A stretch of DNA of 64,000 bases, taken from Tropicimonas sp. IMCC34043 (GTDB lineage Bacteria; Pseudomonadota; Alphaproteobacteria; Rhodobacterales; Rhodobacteraceae). A program made the position numbers and the translations under genes. Below, in pieces: positions 47,060-55,109 of the stretch. The stretch covers positions 1 through 64,000 of the forward strand of contig NZ_QMEK01000010.1 of assembly GCF_003390845.1 (NCBI RefSeq), given 5' to 3'. Numbering within the stretch: the stretch's first letter is position 1; the number at the start of each line of letters is the position of its first letter. The notes under the pieces were generated by a model. It saw only the letters and a list, made by a program, of their open reading frames with translations, made no database searches and was not told the DNA's origin.

Positions 47060-48001
47060 ATGCCCGTCTATTTCCTCCGCCGCGTACTGGCTGCCATTCC
47101 GGTGATGCTGGTCGTGGCAGTCTTCGTCTTCCTGTTGCTGCGCCTGACGCCGGGCGACCCGGCGGCAATCATCGCAGGCGACATGGCAACCCCCGATCAA
47201 CTGGACAGGATCCGCACCACTCTTGGCCTCAACGATCCGCTGCATGTCCAGTTCGTGCACTGGATCGGGCAATTGATGCGCGGCGATTTCGGCACCTCGC
47301 TGATTTCGAACCAGCCGGTGATCCACCTTGTCGGCGACCGGATGTGGCCGACGATCTGGATCGCGCTGATCACCATCACGCTGTCGGTCGCGGTCGCGGT
47401 GCCGATGGGGGTCATGGCCGCCTGGCGCCATGGCAGCTGGATCGACCATCTGGTGATGACCTTCTCGGTGCTCGGCTTTTCGATCCCGGTCTTCGTGATC
47501 GGCTATCTGCTGATCATGGTCTTCGCGATCGACCTCAAGCTGCTGCCGGTGCAGGGATACATCGCGCCGACCAAGGATTTCGCCGGGTTCCTGCAACGCG
47601 CGATCCTGCCCGCGGTAACGTTGTCCTCGATCTATATCGCGCTGATCGCGCGGATGACCCGCGCCAGCCTGCTCGATGTGCTGGGCGAGGATTATGTCCG
47701 CACCGCCCGCGCCAAGGGCCTGACCGAGGGCCGGGTGCTGTTCCGCCATGCGCTGCGCAACGCCGCCGTCCCGGTGATGACCGTGATCGGCACAGGCTTT
47801 GCCCTGCTGATTTCGGGCGTCGTGGTGACCGAGAGCGTGTTCAACATCCCCGGACTTGGCCGGCTGACCGTCGACAGCATCTTTGCCCGCGACTATCCGG
47901 TGATCCAGGCGCTGATCCTGCTGACCGCGGGCATCTATGTGTTCGTCAATCTGCTGATCGACCTGTCCTATTCCTTCCTTGACCCACGGATCCGCTACTG
48001 A
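47060..48001 (+). CDS. Peptide ABC permease, DppB-like
   Basis: A 313-residue six-helix permease. The N-terminus MPVYFLRRVLAAIPVMLVVAVFVFLLLRLTPGDPA is diagnostic for DppB/OppB. The EAA loop is LLDVLGEDYVRTARAKGLTEGRVLFRHALRNAAVPV, and the C-terminus is LSYSFLDPRIRY. Its last base is shared with the first base of the next gene (TGATG). Confidence 0.92.
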   Translation: MPVYFLRRVLAAIPVMLVVAVFVFLLLRLTPGDPAAIIAGDMATPDQLDRIRTTLGLNDPLHVQFVHWIGQLMRGDFGTSLISNQPVIHLVGDRMWPTIWIALITITLSVAVAVPMGVMAAWRHGSWIDHLVMTFSVLGFSIPVFVIGYLLIMVFAIDLKLLPVQGYIAPTKDFAGFLQRAILPAVTLSSIYIALIARMTRASLLDVLGEDYVRTARAKGLTEGRVLFRHALRNAAVPVMTVIGTGFALLISGVVVTESVFNIPGLGRLTVDSIFARDYPVIQALILLTAGIYVFVNLLIDLSYSFLDPRIRY

Positions 48002-48870
48002 TGGCCGAAAACCTCCTGCGCGGGGCCTTCCCGCTGTCGACCCGGGCGCTGGCCGAAAGGGTCGGCATCGCCCCCATGATCGCCGCCGCGGTGCTGCTGC
48101 TGATCCTGCTGGCCGCGATCTTTGCGCCGCTGATCGCGCCCCACGATCCGATCCACCAGAACCCGGTGATGCGGCTGAAACCGCCGTCGGCCGAGTTCTG
48201 GCTGGGCACCGACGCCTATGGCCGCGACCTGTTCAGCCGGGTGCTGTATGGCGCGCGCGTCTCGCTGATTATCGGGATCGGCGTCACCGTGCTTGCCGTC
48301 ACGCTCGGCCTTGCCATCGGGCTCGTCTCGGGCTTTTTCCGCTCGGCCGATGCGGTCGTGATGCGGATCATGGACGGGCTGATGGCGATGCCCTCGGTTC
48401 TGCTCGCGATTGCCATCGTTTCGCTGATGGGCGCGAGCATCTGGACCGTCATGGCCGCGATCACCATCCCCGAGATCCCGCGCGTTGTTCGGCTTGTCCG
48501 CTCGATCGTCCTGTCGGCGCGCGAGGAACCCTATGTCGAGGCTGCCATGTCGCTTGGCACCTCGATGCCGCGGATCCTGTGGCGGCACCTGATGCCCAAC
48601 ACCTTCGCACCGCTGACGGTGCAGGCGACCTATGTCTGCGCCTCGGCGATCCTGACCGAGGCGATCCTCAGCTTTCTTGGCGCGGGCGTTTCGACCGAAA
48701 CCCCGACCTGGGGCAACATCATGGCGGAATCGCGGGTCTATTTCCGGCTGATGCCCTCGCTGATCCTGTGGCCGGGTCTGGCGCTGTCGCTTTGCATCCT
48801 GTCGATCAACCTGCTGGGCGATGCCGCGCGCGACGTGCTCGACCCGCGCATGGGCAAGAGGGAGGACTGA
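48001..48870 (+). CDS. Peptide ABC permease, DppC-like
   Basis: A 289-residue permease with DppC landmarks (APHDPIHQNPVMRLKPPSAEFWLGTDAYGRDLFSRVLYGARVSLIIGIG; EAA loop EEPYVEAAMSLGTSMPRILWRHLMPN; C-terminus NLLGDAARDVLDPRM). It pairs with the DppB-like permease and the ATPase 2 bp downstream. Confidence 0.92.
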   Translation: MAENLLRGAFPLSTRALAERVGIAPMIAAAVLLLILLAAIFAPLIAPHDPIHQNPVMRLKPPSAEFWLGTDAYGRDLFSRVLYGARVSLIIGIGVTVLAVTLGLAIGLVSGFFRSADAVVMRIMDGLMAMPSVLLAIAIVSLMGASIWTVMAAITIPEIPRVVRLVRSIVLSAREEPYVEAAMSLGTSMPRILWRHLMPNTFAPLTVQATYVCASAILTEAILSFLGAGVSTETPTWGNIMAESRVYFRLMPSLILWPGLALSLCILSINLLGDAARDVLDPRMGKRED

Positions 48871-48872
48871 TC

Positions 48873-50495
48873 ATGCCGGTACTGGAAATCGAGGATCTGC
48901 GGGTCGCCATCGACCGCAAGGACGGAAACGAAGTGCTGCGCGGCGTCTCGCTGACGATCGAGGCGGGCGAGACCGTGTGCCTTGTCGGCGAAAGCGGGTC
49001 GGGCAAGTCGGTCAGTTCGCTGGCCACCATGGGGCTGCTGCCGAAAGGCGCGCTGAAGGTGACGGGCGGGCGCATCCTGCTCGACGGGGAAAACCTGCTC
49101 GATCTGTCGGCGGCGCAGCTTCGCGAATGTCGGGCAACGCGGATGTCGATGATCTTTCAGGAGCCGATGACGGCGCTGAATCCGGTGCTGAAGGTCGGCG
49201 ACCAGATCCGCGAGGTGCTGGAGGCGCACACGAAGATGTCGAATGCCGAGGCCCATGCCAAGGTCCTCGACATCCTCGATCAGGTCGGTCTGCCCGATAT
49301 CGAACGCATGATGCGATCCTATCCGCACCAGCTTTCGGGCGGGCAGCGGCAGCGGATCATGATCGCCATGGCGCTGATCCTGGAGCCGCGGCTGCTGATC
49401 GCGGACGAACCGACGACAGCGCTCGACGTCACCACGCAAAAGCAGATCCTGAAGCTGATCAAGGACCTGCAAAAGCAGCACGGCACCGCGGTTCTGTTCA
49501 TTACCCACGACATGGGCGTGGTGGCCGAGATCGCCGACCGCGTCTATGTGATGAACCGCGGCGAGATGGTCGAAACCGGCCCGCTGATGCAGATCCTTTC
49601 GGCCCCGGCCGAGGCCTATACACGGCAGCTTCTGTCCGCGGTGCCCTCGCTGGTGCCGCGCCAGGCCCGGCCGGTCAGCCGGCGCAATGTCGCGCTCGAG
49701 ATTACCGACCTCGACAAGATCTATGGCGGCGGCGGCTTTCTGTCGAAGACCCGGACCACGCATGCCGCCAAGGGCGTCAGTCTGGAACTGAAGGCGGGGC
49801 GCACGCTCGGCATCGTCGGTGAAAGCGGATCGGGCAAAAGCACCGTGGCGCGCTGTGTCATGCGTCTGATCGACCCGACATCGGGCGGCATCAGGGTCGG
49901 CGGCCAGCAGATCAGCGGGCTGTCCCGGCGCGGTCTGCATCCCTATCGCAAGAAGCTGCAGATGGTGTTTCAGGACCCCTACCGCTCGCTCAATCCCCGG
50001 CTGACGATCGAGGAGAGCGTTATCGAGGGGCCGGTGAATTATGGCATGCCCCAGGCGCAGGCGCGGGCGAAGGCGGCGGAACTGCTGGAGCTTGTCGGGC
50101 TGCCCGCGGCGGCGGCCCGGCGCTATCCGCACATGTTCTCGGGCGGGCAGCGCCAGCGCATCGCCATTGCCCGCGCGCTGGCGATGGAGCCCGACCTGCT
50201 GGTCGCGGACGAGGCGGTCTCGGCGCTTGATGTCTCGGTGCAGGCGCAGGTGTTGCACCTGCTGGCCGAGATCCAGGACCGCACCCATATTGCGATCCTG
50301 TTCATCACCCACGACCTGCGGGTCGCGGCGCAGATCTGCGACGAGGTGGCGGTGATGCGGCAGGGCGAGGTGGTGGAATACGGCCCCACGGCCGGGGTTC
50401 TGGGGGCACCAAAGCACGACTATACCCGCGCGCTTCTGGCCGCGGCGCCGGGGCGGGACTGGGATTTCCCCAATTTCCGCCCCGTGGCGGCCTGA
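48873..50495 (+). CDS. Fused double ATPase of the peptide ABC transporter (DppD-DppF)
   Basis: A 540-residue protein carrying two complete ATPase domains, equivalent to DppD plus DppF in one chain as in GsiA-type transporters. First domain: Walker A GESGSGKS (39-46), signature LSGGQRQR (154-161), Walker B LLIADEPTTALD. Second domain: Walker A GESGSGKST (316-324), signature FSGGQRQR (422-429), Walker B LLVADEAVSALD, where Ala replaces the usual Pro. The oligopeptide-type C-terminal extension of the first half is reduced. ATG 48873 follows GGAGG. Confidence 0.9.
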   Translation: MPVLEIEDLRVAIDRKDGNEVLRGVSLTIEAGETVCLVGESGSGKSVSSLATMGLLPKGALKVTGGRILLDGENLLDLSAAQLRECRATRMSMIFQEPMTALNPVLKVGDQIREVLEAHTKMSNAEAHAKVLDILDQVGLPDIERMMRSYPHQLSGGQRQRIMIAMALILEPRLLIADEPTTALDVTTQKQILKLIKDLQKQHGTAVLFITHDMGVVAEIADRVYVMNRGEMVETGPLMQILSAPAEAYTRQLLSAVPSLVPRQARPVSRRNVALEITDLDKIYGGGGFLSKTRTTHAAKGVSLELKAGRTLGIVGESGSGKSTVARCVMRLIDPTSGGIRVGGQQISGLSRRGLHPYRKKLQMVFQDPYRSLNPRLTIEESVIEGPVNYGMPQAQARAKAAELLELVGLPAAAARRYPHMFSGGQRQRIAIARALAMEPDLLVADEAVSALDVSVQAQVLHLLAEIQDRTHIAILFITHDLRVAAQICDEVAVMRQGEVVEYGPTAGVLGAPKHDYTRALLAAAPGRDWDFPNFRPVAA

Positions 50496-50561
50496 ACGAA
50501 AGGCACCGCGCGCAACCCGCGCCGTGCCGTGAAACCCCTGAATGCTGATCAAGGACAGACC

Positions 50562-52094
50562 ATGACACCCCCGCGCATTGCCATCGGCGGATTTCTGCAC
50601 GAAACCAACACCTTCGCGCCGTCGAAGGCGACATACGACGACTTTGTCCACGGCGGCGGAGCGGGCCGGATGCTGCGCGGTGCGCCGATCCTGACGACCT
50701 ACGCCGATGCCAATGCCGCGATCTCGGGCGCGATCCGGCACGGGCGCGCCGAGGGCTGGGACCTGATCCCGACGCTGTTCTGCGCCACCTCGCCCTCGGC
50801 CCATGTCACCGAAGACGCCTTCGAACGGATCGCGGGCGAGATGCTCGACATGATCGCCGCCGCCGGGCCGCTCGACGGCGTGTTCCTCGACCTTCACGGC
50901 GCCATGGTGACCGAGCATGTGAGCGACGGCGAGGGCGAGTTGCTGGCGCGCCTGCGCGACCGGATCGGCACCGAGGTGCCGGTGGTGGTCTGTCTCGATC
51001 TGCACGCCAACGTCACTCGCGCCATGTTCGAGCTGGCCGACCAGTTGCACAGCTATCGCACCTATCCCCATGTCGACATGGCCGAAACCGGGCTGCGCGG
51101 TGCCCGCGCGCTTGGCCGGATGCTTGCGGGCGCGCGGCCCGAAAAGGCGATGCGGGTGCCCGGATACATCCCGGCCATCGCCTGGCAATGCACCGCCGCC
51201 GAACCGGCGCGCGGGCTTTATGACCGGATGGCGGCGCTGGAGGCGGGCGAGCGTGACATGAGCTTCAACATGGGCTTTCCCGCCGCCGATTTCCCCGAAT
51301 GCCAGATGTCGGTGCTGGCCTATGGCCCCGGTGCCGCCGAGGCCGCAGACACCCTGCTGGCCGAGATCGCGGCGGCCGAACCTGCCTTCAAGGGCCGGGT
51401 GTTGAGCCCTGACGCGGCGGTGGCCGAGGCGATGCGGCTGGCCGCCGATCCCGCCACCCGGGGGCCGGTCGTCATCGCCGACACACAGGACAACCCCGGT
51501 GCGGGGGCGAACAGCGACACCACCGGCATGATCCGGGCGATGGCTGCGGCTGGCGCGCGCGGGGCGATCGGCAACCTTTACGACCCGGCCGCTGCCAAAG
51601 CCGCCCATGCCGCGGGGCTGGGCGCGCGGGTGCACCTTTCCATCGGCGGCGCCTCCGGCATCCCGGGCGACAGCCCGTTCGAGGCCGAGTTTCTGGTCGA
51701 ATGGCTCTCGGACGGCGAATTCACCGCCCACGGCCCCTATTATCGCGGCAGGCGGATCGACATGGGACCCTCGGCTTGCCTGCGCCTCGACGGTCTGCGC
51801 ATCGTCGTGGTCTCGGCCAAGGCGCAGATGGCCGACCGCGACATGTTCCGGCAGGTCGGGATCCACCCCGAGGTCGAACCGATCCTGATCGTCAAGAGCT
51901 CGGTCCATTTCCGCGCCGATTTCGATCCCATCGCCGGGGCCCTGCTGACCGCGGCCGCGCCGGGACCGATGGCCCATGATCCGGCGTTGCTGCCATGGAC
52001 CGACCTGCGCCCGGGCCTCCGGCTTGGCGCGCTCGGCCCTGCCTTTCAGCGCCCAGAGGACACCACCAAGGAGAACGCAGATGCCGGTCATTGA
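50562..52094 (+). CDS. M81-family (MlrC-like) metallopeptidase in the peptide operon
   Basis: A 510-residue M81 protein without signal peptide. Zinc-site regions are GGFLHETNTFAPSKATYDDF, FLDLHGAMVTEHVSDGEGELL, VCLDLHANVTRAMF and YRTYPHVDMAETG. The C-terminal part includes IADTQDNPGAGANSDTTGMI and ILIVKSSVHFRADFDPIA. It is the second M81 of the window and only moderately similar to the one at 13761. Position after the ABC genes suggests it hydrolyses an imported peptide or amide. ATG 50562 follows AAGGA. It overlaps the next gene by 14 nt. Confidence 0.87.
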   Translation: MTPPRIAIGGFLHETNTFAPSKATYDDFVHGGGAGRMLRGAPILTTYADANAAISGAIRHGRAEGWDLIPTLFCATSPSAHVTEDAFERIAGEMLDMIAAAGPLDGVFLDLHGAMVTEHVSDGEGELLARLRDRIGTEVPVVVCLDLHANVTRAMFELADQLHSYRTYPHVDMAETGLRGARALGRMLAGARPEKAMRVPGYIPAIAWQCTAAEPARGLYDRMAALEAGERDMSFNMGFPAADFPECQMSVLAYGPGAAEAADTLLAEIAAAEPAFKGRVLSPDAAVAEAMRLAADPATRGPVVIADTQDNPGAGANSDTTGMIRAMAAAGARGAIGNLYDPAAAKAAHAAGLGARVHLSIGGASGIPGDSPFEAEFLVEWLSDGEFTAHGPYYRGRRIDMGPSACLRLDGLRIVVVSAKAQMADRDMFRQVGIHPEVEPILIVKSSVHFRADFDPIAGALLTAAAPGPMAHDPALLPWTDLRPGLRLGALGPAFQRPEDTTKENADAGH

Positions 52095-53241
52095 CCAGAT
52101 CGCAGAATTTGCCGACGAACTGACGACGATCCGCCGCGACCTGCACGAACACCCCGAACTGGGGTTTCAGGAGCATCGGACCGCCGGGATCGTCGCCGCG
52201 AAGCTGTCGGAGTGGGGGATCGAGGTGACGCGGGGCATCGGCGGCACCGGCGTCGTCGGCGTGCTGAAGGGCACGCGGCCGGGCAAGACCATCGGGTTGC
52301 GCGCCGACATGGACGCGCTGCCGATCCACGAGCAGACGAACCTGCCCTGGGCCTCGAAGACGCCGGGCGTGATGCATGCCTGCGGCCATGACGGGCACAC
52401 GACCATGCTGCTTGGCGCCGCGCGCTATCTGGCCGGGAACCCGGATTTCGCCGGCACCGCCGTCTTCATCTTCCAGCCCGCCGAAGAGGGGCTTGGCGGC
52501 GCCCGCGCGATGATCGCCGACGGGCTGTTCGACCGCTTTCCCTGTGACGAGATCTACGGCATGCACAACGCGCCCCAGGACGATCCCGATGAGGTGGGGA
52601 TCAAGAAGGGTCCGGCAATGGCGGGATCGGATTTCTTCGACATCCGGATCAGCGGCTGCGGCAGCCACGGCGCGCGCCCCGAGGACAGCCGCGACCCGGT
52701 GGTCATCGCCTCGTCCCTTGTCCAGCAGCTGCAGTCGATCGTGGCGCGCAACGTGCCCCCGACCAGCCCGGCGGTGGTTTCGGTCACCAAGATCCACGCG
52801 GGCGACGCCTATAACGTCATCCCGGAAACCGCGGAACTGGGCGGCACGATCCGGTTCTTCGACACTTCGGTGGGCGAGATGATCTCGGCCCGGCTGCGCG
52901 CGCTCTGCGAAGGTACGGCCAAGGGATACGGGGTCGAGATCGCGGTCGATATCCGCAACACCTTCGACGTGCTGGTGAACGATGCAGATCTGTCGGACGC
53001 GGTGCTGGATGCCGCCGCCGCGGTGGTCGGCGCCGGCAAGGCGGGGCTGAAGCAGGACCTGGTGATGGGATCGGAGGATTTCGCCGACATGCTGCGGGTG
53101 GTGCCCGGCGCCTATTGCACCGTGGGACATGCGGGCAGCGTACCGGTCCACAACCCGGGATATGTGCTCGACGATGCGATCCTGCCGGTCGGCGCCAGCA
53201 TCTATGCAAATCTTGTGACCAGCCGAGGAGCCGCCGCATGA
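52081..53241 (+). CDS. M20D-family amidohydrolase (hippurate hydrolase-like)
   Basis: A 386-residue M20D enzyme. Metal-binding motifs are LRADMDALPIHE, MHACGHDGHTTMLLGAARYL, FQPAEEGLGGARAMI and MHNAPQDDPDEVGI, with the C-terminal metal His in the SVPVHNPGYVLDD segment. The family hydrolyses N-acyl amino acids and indole-amino acid conjugates. It overlaps the M81 gene by 14 nt and the next M20 gene by 4 nt, so these hydrolases form one translational unit. Confidence 0.88.
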   Translation: MPVIDQIAEFADELTTIRRDLHEHPELGFQEHRTAGIVAAKLSEWGIEVTRGIGGTGVVGVLKGTRPGKTIGLRADMDALPIHEQTNLPWASKTPGVMHACGHDGHTTMLLGAARYLAGNPDFAGTAVFIFQPAEEGLGGARAMIADGLFDRFPCDEIYGMHNAPQDDPDEVGIKKGPAMAGSDFFDIRISGCGSHGARPEDSRDPVVIASSLVQQLQSIVARNVPPTSPAVVSVTKIHAGDAYNVIPETAELGGTIRFFDTSVGEMISARLRALCEGTAKGYGVEIAVDIRNTFDVLVNDADLSDAVLDAAAAVVGAGKAGLKQDLVMGSEDFADMLRVVPGAYCTVGHAGSVPVHNPGYVLDDAILPVGASIYANLVTSRGAAA

Positions 53242-54374
53242 CCGTCTGGAAAGATCTTCCCTTCGACACCGACGACATCATTGCCGGGCTGAAGCCCTGG
53301 ATCGAATGCGAAAGCCCGACCTGGGATACCGCCGCGGTCGACCGGATGATGGATCTGGTCGCCTTCCGCTGCGCCGAACTTGGCGCCACGGTCGAACGCA
53401 TCCCGGGCAGCTTGGGGCTTGGCGGGTCCGTCAGGGCGGCCTTCCCGCACCCGAGGATGGGCACGCCCGGGATCATGATCACCGGCCATTTCGACACCGT
53501 GCACCCGGTGGGGACACTGGCCAAGAACCCGTTCCGGCGCGAGGGCGGCAAGGTCTATGGCCCCGGCATCCAGGACATGAAGGGCGGCAACTACATCGCG
53601 CTCGAAGCAATCCGGCGGATCCAGGAGGCCGGGATCGAGACGCCGCTGCCCATTGTCGCGCTGTTCACCCCCGACGAGGAAATCGGCACGCCCGCGACCC
53701 GCACCCTGATCGAGACCGAGGCGAAGCGGTCGAAATACGTGCTCTGCCCCGAGCCATCGCTCGAGGATAACGGCGTCTGCACCGGCCGCTATGCCATCGC
53801 GCGGTTCAACCTGACGGCCGAGGGCAAGCCTTCGCACGCCGGGGTCGATCCCAAGGGCGGCGTCTCGGCGGTGCGCGAACTGGCCCGCCGGATCATCGAG
53901 ATCGAAGAGATGACGACCGAGGCCTGCACCTATTCGTGCAACAACGTCACCTCGGGGCGCTGGGTCAATTGCGTGCCCTCGTTCGCCTCGGCCGAATGCC
54001 TGTCGATGGCCCGCGAACAGGCCGACCTCGATGCCGGAGTGGCGCGGATGCTGGATCTGTCGGGGCAGCGCAACGGGGTGACGTTCACCGTCACCCGCGG
54101 GGTGACCCGGCCGGTCTGGGAGCCAGAGATGCCCGGCACCATGAGGCTCTACGAGGCCGCCAAGGCAATCGCGGCCGAGATCGGGCTTGGAATGCCGCAT
54201 CGCAGTCAGGGCGGTGGATCGGACGCCAATTTCACCGGCGCGCTTGGCATTCCGAGCCTGTGTTCGCTGGGGGTCAAGGGCGCGGGCTATCACACGCTCG
54301 AGGAACATATCGACGAGGCCATGATCGTGCCGCGCACGCAGATCATGGCCGGGCTTCTGACCACGCTTGCCTGA
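53238..54374 (+). CDS. M20-family peptidase (carboxypeptidase G2-like)
   Basis: A 378-residue M20 enzyme of the glutamate-carboxypeptidase type. Motifs are MITGHFDTVHPVGTLAKNPF, VYGPGIQDMKGGNYIALEAI, LFTPDEEIGTPATR and GGSDANFTGALGIPSLCSLG, with the catalytic Glu in PDEE and the lid domain KPSHAGVDPKGGVSAVRELA. It releases a C-terminal amino acid from small peptides or pteroyl-like conjugates. It is last in the peptide operon and followed by a terminator-like hairpin. Confidence 0.87.
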   Translation: MTVWKDLPFDTDDIIAGLKPWIECESPTWDTAAVDRMMDLVAFRCAELGATVERIPGSLGLGGSVRAAFPHPRMGTPGIMITGHFDTVHPVGTLAKNPFRREGGKVYGPGIQDMKGGNYIALEAIRRIQEAGIETPLPIVALFTPDEEIGTPATRTLIETEAKRSKYVLCPEPSLEDNGVCTGRYAIARFNLTAEGKPSHAGVDPKGGVSAVRELARRIIEIEEMTTEACTYSCNNVTSGRWVNCVPSFASAECLSMAREQADLDAGVARMLDLSGQRNGVTFTVTRGVTRPVWEPEMPGTMRLYEAAKAIAAEIGLGMPHRSQGGGSDANFTGALGIPSLCSLGVKGAGYHTLEEHIDEAMIVPRTQIMAGLLTTLA

Positions 54375-54380
54375 GCTGTC

Positions 54381-54416
54381 GCACGGGGCGGGGCCGTCTG
54401 GCGCCGCGCCCCGTGC
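54381..54416 (+). terminator. Terminator-like hairpin after the peptide operon
   Basis: GCACGGGGCG pairs perfectly with CGCCCCGTGC around a 16-nt loop, 6 bp after the last M20 stop. AGTTTCG follows, so the T-tract is short. Confidence 0.55.
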
Positions 54417-54502
54417 AGTTTCGAAATCCGCCGAGGTCTTGAGCCACCGCCTTGAAACGGCCCAATAGTTCGGCGGCTCGTCCGCGCGGGCCCCGTGTAT
54501 AC

Positions 54503-54531
54503 TTGACTAACTTAGTCAGAAAAGATATCCG
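54503..54531 (+). promoter_or_regulatory. Predicted promoter of the feo operon
   Basis: TTGACT (54503-54508) and TATCCG (54526-54531) are 17 bp apart, about 90 bp upstream of feoA. The iron box at 54504-54518 covers the -35, so repressor binding would block transcription. Confidence 0.5.
54504..54518. promoter_or_regulatory. Iron-responsive operator (TGA-N9-TCA palindrome) upstream of feo
   Basis: TGACTAA-C-TTAGTCA is a perfect 7-bp palindrome that fits the TGA-N9-TCA iron-responsive (RirA-type, or Rhodobacteraceae iron box) pattern. It overlaps the -35 of the feo promoter, as expected for iron-dependent repression. Confidence 0.65.
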
Positions 54532-54619
54532 GGTCTTGGCCTTTTTGTCCGAGCAGACGCGCCCTCTCAGAAAGACCTAGCGATTTCAAAGAGAAAGTGG
54601 CCATGCCACTGAGAACGCC

Positions 54620-54865
54620 ATGAGTCTTGCCGGTCTACCCCTGTCACTCGCCCCCTGTGGCACCCTCAAAGTTACGGCCATCGCCGGAGATCTGGCCACC
54701 CGCGGCCAGCTGCAGGACATGGGGATCCAAACCGGCAAGCGCCTGCAACTTTTGCAATCCGAGATGGACGAGGGCGTGGTCATTGCCCTTGGCGACACAA
54801 GGGTCGCACTGGGGCAGGATCTGGCCAGAAGGATCCTGGTGACACCGGTGGAAAAGGGCAGGTGA
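54620..54865 (+). CDS. feoA: FeoA-domain protein 1
   Basis: An 81-residue SH3-like FeoA protein (SLAPCGTLKVTAIAGDLATRGQLQDMGIQTGKRLQLLQ...VVIALGDTRVALGQDLARRILV). FeoA binds FeoB and is needed for Fe(II) uptake. It is the first of two tandem feoA genes, 4 bp before the second. Alternative starts nearby (54627, other frame) lack the domain. Confidence 0.9.
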   Translation: MSLAGLPLSLAPCGTLKVTAIAGDLATRGQLQDMGIQTGKRLQLLQSEMDEGVVIALGDTRVALGQDLARRILVTPVEKGR

Positions 54866-54869
54866 GGCG

Positions 54870-55109
54870 ATGACTCTCAAGCTGAAGGATCTTGCGGTCG
54901 GTGACCGTGCGGCGGTTACCGGATACGGCAAAGGCGGTCAGGCTTATCGTCAGAAGCTTCTGTCCATGGGGCTGACCCCGGGGATCGAGATCCGCGTCAC
55001 CCGGGTCGCGCCATTGGGCGATCCGGTCGAGATCCGGGTTCGCGGCTATGCCCTTTCCTTGCGGCGCGACGAGGCCGACACGCTTGAGATTCGGAGGATA
55101 GACGCATGA
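54870..55109 (+). CDS. feoA: FeoA-domain protein 2
   Basis: A 79-residue FeoA (LKDLAVGDRAAVTGYGKGGQAYRQKLLSMGLTPGIEIRVTRVAPLGDPVEIRVRGYALSLRRDEADTLEI). It is closer to the classical FeoA than the first copy. Its end overlaps feoB by 4 nt, so it is probably the direct FeoB partner. Confidence 0.92.
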   Translation: MTLKLKDLAVGDRAAVTGYGKGGQAYRQKLLSMGLTPGIEIRVTRVAPLGDPVEIRVRGYALSLRRDEADTLEIRRIDA

